Assembly (NCBI GenBank): GCA_002389645.1
Contig: DGQE01000012.1
Span: 64,098 to 128,097 of the forward strand
From: Flavobacteriales bacterium UBA4422
GTDB lineage: Bacteria > Bacteroidota > Bacteroidia > Flavobacteriales_G > Salibacteraceae
DNA length: 64,000 nt
Direction of reading: 5' to 3'
Shown here: positions 17,097 through 25,244 of the stretch, one piece after another
How positions within the stretch are numbered: the first letter of the stretch is position 1
Layout of the letters: each line of letters opens with the position of its first letter
The notes under the pieces: generated by a model
What the model was told of the DNA's origin: nothing
Seen by the model: the letters and a program-made list of their open reading frames with translations, nothing else
Database searches by the model: none
Program-made: the position numbers and the translations under genes

Positions 17097-18200
17097 GTGT
17101 CGCACACTACTAAACGATCGCTACTATTCACAGTTACGAATGATCTCTCTTATGATCAGCGCATGGATAGAATATGCAGCGCACTTGCTGAAAATGGTTA
17201 TTCGTGCACATTGATTGGGAGAAAAAAAAGAGAGTCAAAGCCCTTGTCAAATCGCAGCTACCGAGCTGTGCGTATTGGACTATTTTTTCAAAAAGGCAAA
17301 TTATTCTATTTAGAGTATAATTTCAAACTGTTTTTTAGAGTTCTATTCAGCAAGCAAGATGTGTATTGCGCCATAGATCTTGACACCTACTTACCGATGT
17401 ACTTCGCTGCAAGGATTAGAGGTAAAAAATTAGTGTATGATGCCCACGAATATTTCAGTGAACTAGAGGAAGTGGTTGAACGCCCTTTAGTACATTTCGT
17501 TTGGCAAAAAGCTGAAGCCTTCGCAATGAAAACAGCCGATGCTTATTATACAATAAGTAGGGGTTACTCTTCTTTATTCAAGAAAAGATATGGCACGGAT
17601 TTTCAAGTGATAAGAAACGTGCCTTCAAAAAACGAAGTTGAAGATATACAGAAGGATGAAGAGCGTTTCATAATTTATCAAGGCGCACTAAATATCGGCA
17701 GAGGAATTGAAGAAGCAATTCTAGCTATGCATAATATTAACGGTTTAACACTGAAGATTTACGGAGAAGGTCCAATCGAAAATGAGCTTAAATCAATAAT
17801 TGAACAAGAGAAGCTTCAAGAGAAAGTGAAACTCATGGGGGCGCTATTGCCTCAAGAATTAAGGCAGGAAACCTTAAAAGCATTTATAGGGCTCACACTC
17901 TTCTCTGCAACGGGGTTACATCATCAATATTCGTTAGCGAATCGTTTTTTTGACTACTTCCATGCTGGCATTCCGCAAATTGCTATGAACTACCCAGAGT
18001 ACAGGTCATTCAATGCTAAGTACGATATTGCCTGTCTGATTGATACGTTAGATGCAACATCTATTGAAGACTCTATCAATGCTCTTAAAGACAATGAAGA
18101 ACGAGTAAATGAAATTAGAGTCAATTGTAAAAAAGCAGCAATTGAAAATAACTGGCAGATTGAATCCAAACAACTTATTAATATCTACGACAGTCTATGA
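17097..18200 (+). CDS. Glycosyltransferase family 4-like protein
   Basis: A protein of 367 aa. The N-terminal Rossmann domain carries LLFTVTNDLSYDQRMDRICSA, and the acceptor-side domain DAHEYFSELEEV. The C-terminal half has YQGALNIGRGIEEAILAM and IYGEGPIENELK, the donor-nucleotide-binding layout of GT-B enzymes. It probably adds a sugar during envelope polysaccharide synthesis; donor and acceptor are unknown. The start is GTG at 17097 with no alternative ATG. Its stop overlaps the next start (ATGA), so translation is coupled to the DUF6702 gene. Confidence 0.85.
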   Translation: MSHTTKRSLLFTVTNDLSYDQRMDRICSALAENGYSCTLIGRKKRESKPLSNRSYRAVRIGLFFQKGKLFYLEYNFKLFFRVLFSKQDVYCAIDLDTYLPMYFAARIRGKKLVYDAHEYFSELEEVVERPLVHFVWQKAEAFAMKTADAYYTISRGYSSLFKKRYGTDFQVIRNVPSKNEVEDIQKDEERFIIYQGALNIGRGIEEAILAMHNINGLTLKIYGEGPIENELKSIIEQEKLQEKVKLMGALLPQELRQETLKAFIGLTLFSATGLHHQYSLANRFFDYFHAGIPQIAMNYPEYRSFNAKYDIACLIDTLDATSIEDSINALKDNEERVNEIRVNCKKAAIENNWQIESKQLINIYDSL

Positions 18201-18697
18201 AGTTTATCCTCATTTCCTTGATTGGTCTTATACTTTCAGGTTTAGAGTCAAAAGAAGACTTACACCCCTTTCATGTATCTATTTCAGAATTAGAGATCAA
18301 GCAAGATACTCTGCAAATTTCACTGAGAATTTTTACTGATGATTTAGAGTCAGCTCTAAAAGAAATATCGGGTAAAAAAGTCTTTTTGAACGATCCATCA
18401 AGGCCCAAACAAAATTTCGTTTTTATCAGAGATTATCTGCAGCAGAAATTCGGATATTCAAATGGTGCAAAGAATGAAAGAGTTGATTGGCTGGGTCATG
18501 AATTTGAAGATGATGTTTGTTGGATTTACGGTCAAGTCGCGGTGGCAAAGGATCAGCGGATTTTGTTTATTAGAAATGATATACTAACTGAGGTGTTTGA
18601 CAATCAACAAAACATTATTCACTTCAATTCAACAGAAGGAGTCGAGACGAAATTGGCTACAAGGAGAAACGGAGAGGTTCGGTTTTCTCGATCATAA
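18197..18697 (+). CDS. DUF6702 family exported protein
   Basis: A protein of 166 aa with a short signal peptide (MKFILISLIGLILSG). The DUF6702 pattern is seen in HPFHVSISELEIKQDTLQISLRIFTDDLE and in the C-terminal QRILFIRNDILTEVFDNQQNI. The family is common in Flavobacteriales, often next to peptidase or envelope genes, and has no known function. It overlaps the upstream glycosyltransferase by 4 nt and ends just before a bidirectional terminator. Confidence 0.8.
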   Translation: MKFILISLIGLILSGLESKEDLHPFHVSISELEIKQDTLQISLRIFTDDLESALKEISGKKVFLNDPSRPKQNFVFIRDYLQQKFGYSNGAKNERVDWLGHEFEDDVCWIYGQVAVAKDQRILFIRNDILTEVFDNQQNIIHFNSTEGVETKLATRRNGEVRFSRS

Positions 18698-18724
18698 AAA
18701 AAGCGCAAACTGTATGCGCTTTTT
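18698..18724. terminator. Bidirectional intrinsic terminator
   Basis: A 10-bp stem (AAAAAGCGCA at 18698-18707 with TGCGCTTTTT at 18715-18724) with a 7-nt loop lies between convergent genes. The A and T runs provide a U-tract in both directions. It is the only clear terminator between convergent genes in the window. Confidence 0.85.
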
Positions 18725-18745
18725 GATTTAATGTTCTTGAACAAA

Positions 18746-19327
18746 TTAACTTCCTCTTTGAGTTCCACCGGCTTTTCTTGGAGTAGAAACTTTTGTGCTC
18801 GCAGATTTTTTAGGTGCTGCTTTTGCTTTAGGAGTCGCCTTTTTCTTGGCGGCAGTTTTCTTAGCAGTTGTTTTGGTCCCTTCTTTTTTAGTATCTGACT
18901 CTTCAGATTTGGATTCTTCAACCACTTCAGCTTCTTCCGCTTCATTTGGATCGTAAGCATCAAACTCTATCAAAATATTATACCAACGAAGCACTTTTGC
19001 CATATCGCTTGCATAAACGCGATCTTTATCATAGTCAGGAAGAATTGACTCAAAATAGGATTTCACCTTCTTTGCATCTTCCTTATGGCTCAGCACTTGC
19101 TTACCTTTTTCTTTGTCATAGATCTTTTTGAAAACATCATTTAAAGGAACCTCTTCAGTCTCCGTATAAATGCTAATCTCTTCTAGCGCGCTCACTTTTG
19201 CAGAACCGTGCACAGGAAAACGTTTATCGTCTCCAATCGATTCAACAATGATTCCATTCTTCATTTGCCCCACTAACTTGTAGAGTCCCGATTTTCCTGA
19301 TACCGATAAAATTTGTTCTAATGCCAT
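18746..19327 (-). CDS. DUF5606 protein with Lys/Ala-rich tail
   Basis: A protein of 193 aa. Residues 1-140 match DUF5606 (LEQILSVSGKSGLYKLVGQMKNG, DDKRFPVHGSAKVSALEEISIYT, MAKVLRWYNILIEF). Residues 140-193 are low complexity, first acidic (EEAEVVEESKSEESD), then Lys/Ala-rich (AKKTAAKKKATPKAKAA), resembling histone H1-like tails. The protein is cytosolic, with no signal peptide. The function is unknown; the basic tail suggests nucleic-acid or polyanion binding (inference). Confidence 0.82.
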   Translation of the reverse strand: MALEQILSVSGKSGLYKLVGQMKNGIIVESIGDDKRFPVHGSAKVSALEEISIYTETEEVPLNDVFKKIYDKEKGKQVLSHKEDAKKVKSYFESILPDYDKDRVYASDMAKVLRWYNILIEFDAYDPNEAEEAEVVEESKSEESDTKKEGTKTTAKKTAAKKKATPKAKAAPKKSASTKVSTPRKAGGTQRGS

Positions 19328-19349
19328 AGATCTGGTTAAAATAGTGCGT

Positions 19350-19357
19350 CAAATGTA
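19350..19357 (-). promoter_or_regulatory. -7 box TACATTTG of the DUF5606 gene
   Basis: An exact TAnnTTTG match on the minus strand, 22 nt before the ATG at 19327. Confidence 0.55.
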
Positions 19358-19374
19358 ACGCAATTCTATATTGA

Positions 19375-22197
19375 TTACTGCTGTTGTACTGTAATGGAGA
19401 AAATTTCTGAAAAATCATCTTTGCCTAAACGGACAAAATAGACGCCCGATTGCAAATTTGAGGTATGAATAGTGAGTTCATTATATCCTGGATAGAGCGT
19501 AGGTGACTCCCACGAATTAACAAACCGACCCATAGGATTAATTATATCAACCAATAGCTCACCCTGCTCTTTCAGGACTAGCGACATAGTAACTGGCCCA
19601 GAAGAAGGGTTAGGCCAGGTTTTTATCAAAACAAATGGCTGGGTTAGATTTTGTCCAGGTAAATAACCGAAGTATTCAGAATAAGCCGAATCTGCACTAG
19701 TCAGCACTTCTTCTACACTTTGACCAGCATGTACTGCAAAAGCCACCGACACCTTTGATTTTTCAGGCAATGAAATCCCCTTTACCGAAGTAACTTCTAT
19801 GACATCGTTGCCAATTTCACCTTGACCGGCTTCTGACCGTTCTATGGTCATTGCAGCATACTTATCTTGAGAAGTAAATCCTTCCTCATCAAATAAATCA
19901 ACACCACCATTTCCTCCACCAACATTGTCGATCATGTAGCTATTAAAAGTATACCTACCGAGTGCCTGAATACCTGCAGTAATCTCGTTTTGACCAGTAT
20001 GATATACATAACCCAAACGCTTTCCGTAGGCAACGTCAGCTTTATTACCTCCTGGGTCTACAATATCCCAATCTGCAAACAAGCCAACTGCAACACCATT
20101 AAGATCTTGATTTGAAACATTTTCTATTTCATATTCAAGAATGACATAATTCTGATGCCCCTCTTTATCAAAAGCCCATACTTTTTGCTCAATAATCAAA
20201 CCTATCTCATCGCGATTGGCCGAAGTATCTGAAAAAGATCCTTGAGCATAATAGGCTTGATCCACTGAAGGAACTTGCCGCGTAATCACCGACTCTTCCC
20301 AGAAGTCTCTATCGAACAGCTCATCACTTCGAACCCTATCAACCACTTGAACTTTATTCTCCGTATTGTGGCCAATTAACAGCCCACCTTCAAAAATCAA
20401 ACTACCCAAGCTATCTAGCTGAAATCCAAGGCCATTAGTTTGAAAGTAATCGGTATAGCCAAAAAGGCCATTCTTACTAACTGTAGTTTTGACACGGTTA
20501 ACTTTCACATTAACGTATGACGGATTCACCTCGAAATCGATGTAATCTTCAAAAACGTAGTCGTTAGGAAGATTAGTAGCTGTCAATTTCAATGTTACCG
20601 TTTGATCTAGTTCACCCACAGAATTCACCTTCAGCGTAAAAGGTGAGTCAAAATTATCAGCGCCAGAGCTTGTAGGAATTGAAGCAATATTCCATAAGCC
20701 ATTTATCACTTCAACATTAGATGATAAGGATGTAATTTCTACATTCAGATCACTAACGCTGTTTAAATAATTAAAGAATTCAACACTCAACGAAACCTCA
20801 TCTCCCTCGGAAAATATATCGTCATCTCCATCCGTAACCACATAATCAATTACCCGCAGACCAGGCAAATTGATTCCATCCAACGCCTGTTTCATATTGA
20901 GTAGTCCTGAACCTAACTTCCCTGCATACGGCTCATTGAAATCTATATCATAAATCGCCTTGTCAGAAGTAACGCACAATTGTTCCATCACTTGTAAAGC
21001 AGAAAGTGTAGGAAATTTACTTCTTATTAATGCGGCCACTCCGGCCGCTATAGGAGCAGCCATGCTAGTACCGCTATCGTAACCAAACTCATCATTCTTT
21101 AAACTAAAAATATAAGCTCCTGGTGCTACTAAGTCAATCTCATAGTTGAAATTAGAAAAGTCTGCTTTTTGATTGGTTGTGTCTGTAGCACCAATGCTCA
21201 TTACTTCTCTAAATGAGGCGGGATAAAAACGTGTTTCCCTGTTATCGTTTCCCGCACCACCTAGCACAAGAGCATCTTTGTTGTATGTGGCATATTTCAT
21301 CACGTCATAACCCGTTTCTGTAAGGGCAAAACCACCCCATGAACAATTGATTACGTCTGCGCCATTATCAGCGGCATATACAACTCCTTCATACCCAAAA
21401 GGTATGATCAATTTATCACCAACCTTTACAGGAAGTATTTTACAAGCCCAGCCCGTTCCAGCAACACCAATTCCATTATTTGGAATCGCTCCAGCCAAAC
21501 CAGCAACGTGCGTCCCATGTGAAAAACCTGTTTCATTGGGGTCATTGTTGTCATCGTGAAAATTCCATCCTCTGATATCATCAACATAGCCATTATTGTC
21601 GTCATCAACTCCGGCAACTCCATTCAGTTCTTCAACATTCAATTTAATGGCTTCTGCTAAATCAGGGTGATCCCAATCGACTCCTGTATCTACAATTGCA
21701 ATTGTAATATCTGAAGATCCCGTATCGATATCCCATCCATCAAACGCATTAATTGCCTCTAAATGCCACATTGTGGCAATCATTGGGTCGTTTGGCACGA
21801 CCAGTGGTTTATCAAGGTATAGTGGCTCTGCGTAAGCCAATAAACCTGATGTCATTAATATTTTAGCTGCTTTTAGAGGGTCAATTTTAGACGTGTAGTG
21901 TACTTTGTAAATCAAGCTAAGGTCAACACGATTCTCTTTAGCATTGGGAAGAGCAGCCCTAGGTGCAACAAAGGGTTCAGCATGAGGAAATCGCTTTTCG
22001 AATTGATCTACTCCCAGTCTTTCAAACAACTTAGTTAACTCAGCATTTGCTATTCTATCGATATAGCAGTTTGAGCGAAGCTCGGAGTTCACTTTTAAGC
22101 TCAACCACCCTTCCGCATACTCTGAATGCAATGACTGTCCTTGTGCCCAAGAGAATAAAACAACTAAGAAAGCAGCAATCGAAAATTTCAGCCTCAT
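19375..22197 (-). CDS. Secreted S8 subtilisin-like protease with T9SS type A sorting domain
   Basis: A protein of 940 aa. The signal peptide is residues 1-20, and a propeptide-like region covers about 30-130. The catalytic triad is Asp170 (IAIVDTGVD), His230 (SHGTHVAGLAG) and Ser378 (SGTSMAAP), with the oxyanion Asn at 317. Residues 440-850 are beta-rich accessory modules. The C-terminal ~80 aa are a type A sorting domain (KTWPNPSSGPVTMSLVL, DIINPMGRFV, SGVYFVRL). It is probably exported by the T9SS as a surface or extracellular protease. Its start overlaps the stop of the upstream small gene (ATGA). Confidence 0.93.
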   Translation of the reverse strand: MRLKFSIAAFLVVLFSWAQGQSLHSEYAEGWLSLKVNSELRSNCYIDRIANAELTKLFERLGVDQFEKRFPHAEPFVAPRAALPNAKENRVDLSLIYKVHYTSKIDPLKAAKILMTSGLLAYAEPLYLDKPLVVPNDPMIATMWHLEAINAFDGWDIDTGSSDITIAIVDTGVDWDHPDLAEAIKLNVEELNGVAGVDDDNNGYVDDIRGWNFHDDNNDPNETGFSHGTHVAGLAGAIPNNGIGVAGTGWACKILPVKVGDKLIIPFGYEGVVYAADNGADVINCSWGGFALTETGYDVMKYATYNKDALVLGGAGNDNRETRFYPASFREVMSIGATDTTNQKADFSNFNYEIDLVAPGAYIFSLKNDEFGYDSGTSMAAPIAAGVAALIRSKFPTLSALQVMEQLCVTSDKAIYDIDFNEPYAGKLGSGLLNMKQALDGINLPGLRVIDYVVTDGDDDIFSEGDEVSLSVEFFNYLNSVSDLNVEITSLSSNVEVINGLWNIASIPTSSGADNFDSPFTLKVNSVGELDQTVTLKLTATNLPNDYVFEDYIDFEVNPSYVNVKVNRVKTTVSKNGLFGYTDYFQTNGLGFQLDSLGSLIFEGGLLIGHNTENKVQVVDRVRSDELFDRDFWEESVITRQVPSVDQAYYAQGSFSDTSANRDEIGLIIEQKVWAFDKEGHQNYVILEYEIENVSNQDLNGVAVGLFADWDIVDPGGNKADVAYGKRLGYVYHTGQNEITAGIQALGRYTFNSYMIDNVGGGNGGVDLFDEEGFTSQDKYAAMTIERSEAGQGEIGNDVIEVTSVKGISLPEKSKVSVAFAVHAGQSVEEVLTSADSAYSEYFGYLPGQNLTQPFVLIKTWPNPSSGPVTMSLVLKEQGELLVDIINPMGRFVNSWESPTLYPGYNELTIHTSNLQSGVYFVRLGKDDFSEIFSITVQQQ

Positions 22198-22508
22198 TTA
22201 ATCACAGGTATAACTATGTTATCGCCATCACTTATCAACTTAAGGAAATAAGCTCCTTCAGATAAAGACGTAGTTTGGATATGAATGTGAGGTTGAGTAA
22301 TAATATTTTTAAGAACTACGCGTCCTTGAGCATCCATCATTTCCCATTGGATAAAATGTGTTTCGTCCAGTCGAACTTCTAAATAATCACGCATGGGATT
22401 AGCATTAAGAGCCCAAGAATAACTCAGAGGCACTTTTGCCGGAATAATCCTCTGAGCAGATAGACTCGTTGAGATGAGAAAAAACAGTATGACGATTCTC
22501 CAGATCAT
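22194..22508 (-). CDS. Tiny secreted protein consisting only of a T9SS type A sorting domain
   Basis: A protein of 104 aa: a signal peptide (MIWRIVILFFLISTSLSAQ) followed almost directly by a type A sorting domain (ALNANPMRDYLEVRL, WEMMDAQGRVVLKN, LSEGAYFLKLISDG). There is no room for a passenger domain. It overlaps the upstream HsdR_N-like gene by 4 nt and the downstream subtilase by 4 nt, so the three are translationally coupled. It could be a remnant, or a small accessory to the protease; the sequence does not decide between them. Confidence 0.8.
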   Translation of the reverse strand: MIWRIVILFFLISTSLSAQRIIPAKVPLSYSWALNANPMRDYLEVRLDETHFIQWEMMDAQGRVVLKNIITQPHIHIQTTSLSEGAYFLKLISDGDNIVIPVIK

Positions 22509-22966
22509 TTTTTACTTGGTAACTCCTTTATATAGACGAATTTCCCGGTTGAAGGTTCAAACGAAGCAAAAATGTGCTGCAAACCATTGGTAAGCGCTAT
22601 AAACTTCGATGAAGCAACCGAAAAATAGCTTGTCAACTGTAAAAATACATCTTCATTCAGTACAATGGAAGGAGCCTTGCATTCTACTAAAAGTTCCAGT
22701 TCTAAGTTCTGATTAATCACTCCGATATCTGGTCTTTTCTTTAATTGATTGTAACTTAATTGATATTCCAAATGCAAATGACTAGAGTTGTAACCTACCT
22801 GCTCTACCAAATAGTGCGCAAAATGCTGACGTACCCATTCTTCAGGAGTGAGTACAATGAATTTTTTACGAAACATATCAAAGATTTGAATCTGCTCGCC
22901 AATGCTTCTAACTTTGGCATCGAACATTGGAAGATTCAAGGGAGGGTATTTTTGCGGATCAATCAA
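22505..22966 (-). CDS. HsdR N-terminal-like (HSDR_N_2) putative nuclease-fold protein
   Basis: A protein of 153 aa. The segments YPPLNLP, LTPEEWVRQHFAHYLVEQVGY and KRPDIGV...ELLVECKAP match the stand-alone HSDR_N_2 family, which has a PD-(D/E)xK-like core (D, E-x-K). No methylase or translocase gene is nearby, so this is not a restriction system. The start is TTG at 22966, which keeps the conserved YPPLNLP; an ATG at 22927 would cut it off. It is divergent from holA, a neighbourhood I recall as common in Bacteroidota. Confidence 0.78.
   Translation of the reverse strand: MIDPQKYPPLNLPMFDAKVRSIGEQIQIFDMFRKKFIVLTPEEWVRQHFAHYLVEQVGYNSSHLHLEYQLSYNQLKKRPDIGVINQNLELELLVECKAPSIVLNEDVFLQLTSYFSVASSKFIALTNGLQHIFASFEPSTGKFVYIKELPSKK
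22947..22954 (+). promoter_or_regulatory. -7 box TATTTTTG of holA, inside the divergent gene
   Basis: An exact TAnnTTTG match, 31 nt before the holA ATG. It lies within the first codons of the divergent HsdR_N-like gene. Confidence 0.5.
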
Positions 22967-22985
22967 AAGCAGATTCTTAGTCTAA

Positions 22986-24005
22986 ATGGCGAATGTAAAG
23001 GAGTATAACGATATATTGACGAAACTTCGAAAGAGGGAGTTTTCGCCTATCTATCTGCTTCATGGTGAAGAACCATTTTACATAGATCGAATCAGCAAGT
23101 TTGTGGAAGCCACAGCGATTGAAGAACACGAAAGGGACTTTAACCTTAATGTATTTTATGGACGTGATTTAAATCAGAATACTCTTTTAGAAACGTTAAA
23201 GCGTTTCCCCATGATGGCTGAGCGACAACTGGTCGTGATTAGAGAGGCTCAAGATTTTAACGGTAGGTGGTCTGACTTAGAAAGCTATTTTGAAAACCCA
23301 GTATCAACAACCATTTTAGTTATCGACTTCAAATACAAAAAGGTAGATGAACGATTGAAATGGGTCAAAACCATCCGAAAATCTGCTGTAGTTTTTCACT
23401 CGAGCAAACACTGGGACAATGAGTTACCAGGAGTAATTGAATCATTTGCGAAAGAATTAAAATACCGTATTACCTCACACGCCTCTTTTTTGATGGCTGA
23501 ATATTTGGGTAATGACCTAGAAAAAATTGAAGGGGAATTAAGAAAGCTAACCATCAGCATTCCAATTTCTCAAGAGATAGGAGAAAGCGAGGTAAAGAAA
23601 CACATCGGCATCAGCAAAGAGTTTAGCCCATTTGATTACATAAATGCACTATCTGAGCGAAACACAGAGAAAAGTTTCACAATAGCTTACCATATTGGTA
23701 AAAATGATGGCAATACTCCCCTGCTGCTCGTAGTTTCAAATTTGTTTAGTCATTTCAGCAAACTGATGGTTTATCATCATTTGCGTGGACTTGGCACATC
23801 AGAAGCAAAAAGACAATTATCTTCACTTGGCAGTCCTTTTCAATTAAAAAAAGTGGCTAATACTGCAGCTCAATACAACCAGCGAAAAACTGCGTTGATC
23901 ATAGAAAAGCTAAGGGAAATAGATGCTCGATCTAAAGGCGTGAGTTCAGGAACAGTTAACTCAGGTGAATTACTAAAAGAATTAACCTTCTTTATATTAA
24001 ACTAG
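22986..24005 (+). CDS. holA: DNA polymerase III subunit delta
   Basis: A protein of 339 aa, the usual length. It has the N-terminal delta signature PIYLLHGEEPFYIDRI, then RFPMMAERQLVVIREAQ, and the C-terminal collar region with SPFDYINALSERN. Delta opens the beta clamp within the clamp-loader complex. The ATG at 22986 gives MANVKEYNDIL. Its stop codon overlaps the stop of rsmG (CTAG at 24002-24005). Confidence 0.93.
   Translation: MANVKEYNDILTKLRKREFSPIYLLHGEEPFYIDRISKFVEATAIEEHERDFNLNVFYGRDLNQNTLLETLKRFPMMAERQLVVIREAQDFNGRWSDLESYFENPVSTTILVIDFKYKKVDERLKWVKTIRKSAVVFHSSKHWDNELPGVIESFAKELKYRITSHASFLMAEYLGNDLEKIEGELRKLTISIPISQEIGESEVKKHIGISKEFSPFDYINALSERNTEKSFTIAYHIGKNDGNTPLLLVVSNLFSHFSKLMVYHHLRGLGTSEAKRQLSSLGSPFQLKKVANTAAQYNQRKTALIIEKLREIDARSKGVSSGTVNSGELLKELTFFILN
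22990..22997 (-). promoter_or_regulatory. -7-like box TACATTCG of the HsdR_N-like gene, inside holA
   Basis: A TAnnTTCG match on the minus strand, 23 nt before the TTG at 22966. It lies within the first codons of holA, so the divergent promoters interlock. Confidence 0.4.
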
Positions 24006-24637
24006 GCAAGGTTTAACCAAACTACCTTCTTCGTTTCAAAAAAATCTGACTCAAACCAGTCAGTCATTTGCCAAATTTTGTAAGGTCGATTTATTTTTTT
24101 GAGTTCATGATCAAAATCACCGCCTTTAATGTATATCAAGCCATTTGGTAGATCACCCATCTTGCCTTTCTTCAGTTTTCCTTTCAACCATCCATCTATA
24201 GTTGGAAGTGCAGTTACTGCTCTGCTTGCTGCAAAGTCAAACTTCATTGGCAGGTCTTCCACTCTCGTGTGCTGAGTTTTAACATTGCTCAACCCTATTT
24301 GCTCAGCCATCCTTTTGACTGCATTTACTTTTTTACCAATGGAATCAACCAATAAAAAATTCGTCTCAGGAAAAGCAATTGCTAAAGGGATTCCTGGCAA
24401 TCCTCCTCCTGTGCCAAAGTCCAGCACATCCTGATTTGGCAAGAACTGCACCACTTTAACAATTGATAATGAGTGAAGAATGTGATTTACCCATACCTCA
24501 TCTTCATTTTTACGAGATATCAAGTTAATTACCTTATTGGTTTCTAATAATGCATCAACATAGGCCTGTAATAAATCTAACTGCTTCGAATTAAACTCTG
24601 GAAAGTGCTTGGCAACAAGGTCTCTTCCTTCTATCAC
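24002..24637 (-). CDS. rsmG: 16S rRNA (guanine-527-N7)-methyltransferase RsmG
   Basis: A protein of 211 aa. The SAM-binding motif is VLDFGTGGGLPGIPLAIAFP (about residues 70-89), preceded by NLISRKNEDEVWVNHILHSLS, and followed by VEDLP and FAASRAVTALPT; this order is diagnostic of RsmG. It methylates G527 of 16S rRNA using S-adenosylmethionine. It is the last gene of a four-gene minus-strand unit, 4 nt after the sigma-factor gene. Confidence 0.95.
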   Translation of the reverse strand: MIEGRDLVAKHFPEFNSKQLDLLQAYVDALLETNKVINLISRKNEDEVWVNHILHSLSIVKVVQFLPNQDVLDFGTGGGLPGIPLAIAFPETNFLLVDSIGKKVNAVKRMAEQIGLSNVKTQHTRVEDLPMKFDFAASRAVTALPTIDGWLKGKLKKGKMGDLPNGLIYIKGGDFDHELKKINRPYKIWQMTDWFESDFFETKKVVWLNLA

Positions 24638-24641
24638 AGCA

Positions 24642-25244
24642 TCAAAATTTATTGGCTGAATGTTTCATGATTTCATGCATTAGTTCACGTGATCTAAATA
24701 ATTGAGCTTTTACAGTTCCTAATGGAAGATCCATTTCGGTAGCAATTTCATCATAGCTCAATTCTTTCAAATAGCGCAATTCAATTAACTTCTTATACTT
24801 TGGTTTAAGAAGGCTGATAATTCTATGCATTTCTTGAATCCTTTGCTCCTTCATAAGCTCTTGTTCTGGATTCAAGTCGCCTGACTTCACTTCAAAAACG
24901 CCCTTCGAGTCATCGTCATTGAAGTCTTCATCAATCGAATAAGTTGTTGCCTTCTTCTTTTTGCGAATAAAGTCGATGGCATTGTTTGACGCTATTCTAA
25001 AGAGCCACGTACTAAATGCATATTCGGGATTAAAAGACTCCAGACGTTTAAATGCTTTTCCAAAGGCCTCAATGGTCAAATCATCCGCATCGTCAGCGTT
25101 TCTTACCATTTTCATCATCATGTAATAAATGCTCTCCCGATAAGCTTTCAACAGCTGAGCATACGCAGACTGATCTCCTGAAATGGCTTGCTTTACAAGT
25201 TCCAAATCACGTTGTGCCGATGTCCTTACCGTCTTGTCGTCCAT
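24642..25244 (-). CDS. ECF-type RNA polymerase sigma factor
   Basis: A protein of 200 aa from the ATG at 25244 (MDDKTVRTSAQRDLELV). Region 2 is DADDLTIEAFGKAFKRLESFN and FSTWLFRIASNNAIDFIRKKK. Region 4 is LKPKYKKLIELRYLKELSYDEIA...PLGTVKAQLFRSRELM. There is no anti-sigma gene next to it. In Flavobacteriales this type of RpoE-like sigma factor is conserved beside rsmG and a glycosyltransferase (from memory). The start overlaps the end of the glycosyltransferase gene by 19 nt. Confidence 0.9.
   Translation of the reverse strand: MDDKTVRTSAQRDLELVKQAISGDQSAYAQLLKAYRESIYYMMMKMVRNADDADDLTIEAFGKAFKRLESFNPEYAFSTWLFRIASNNAIDFIRKKKKATTYSIDEDFNDDDSKGVFEVKSGDLNPEQELMKEQRIQEMHRIISLLKPKYKKLIELRYLKELSYDEIATEMDLPLGTVKAQLFRSRELMHEIMKHSANKF

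Noticed and set aside
22505..22966. Restriction-modification or defence system from the HsdR_N-like gene
   Set aside because: No methylase, specificity or translocase gene is near, and the stand-alone family commonly sits next to holA.
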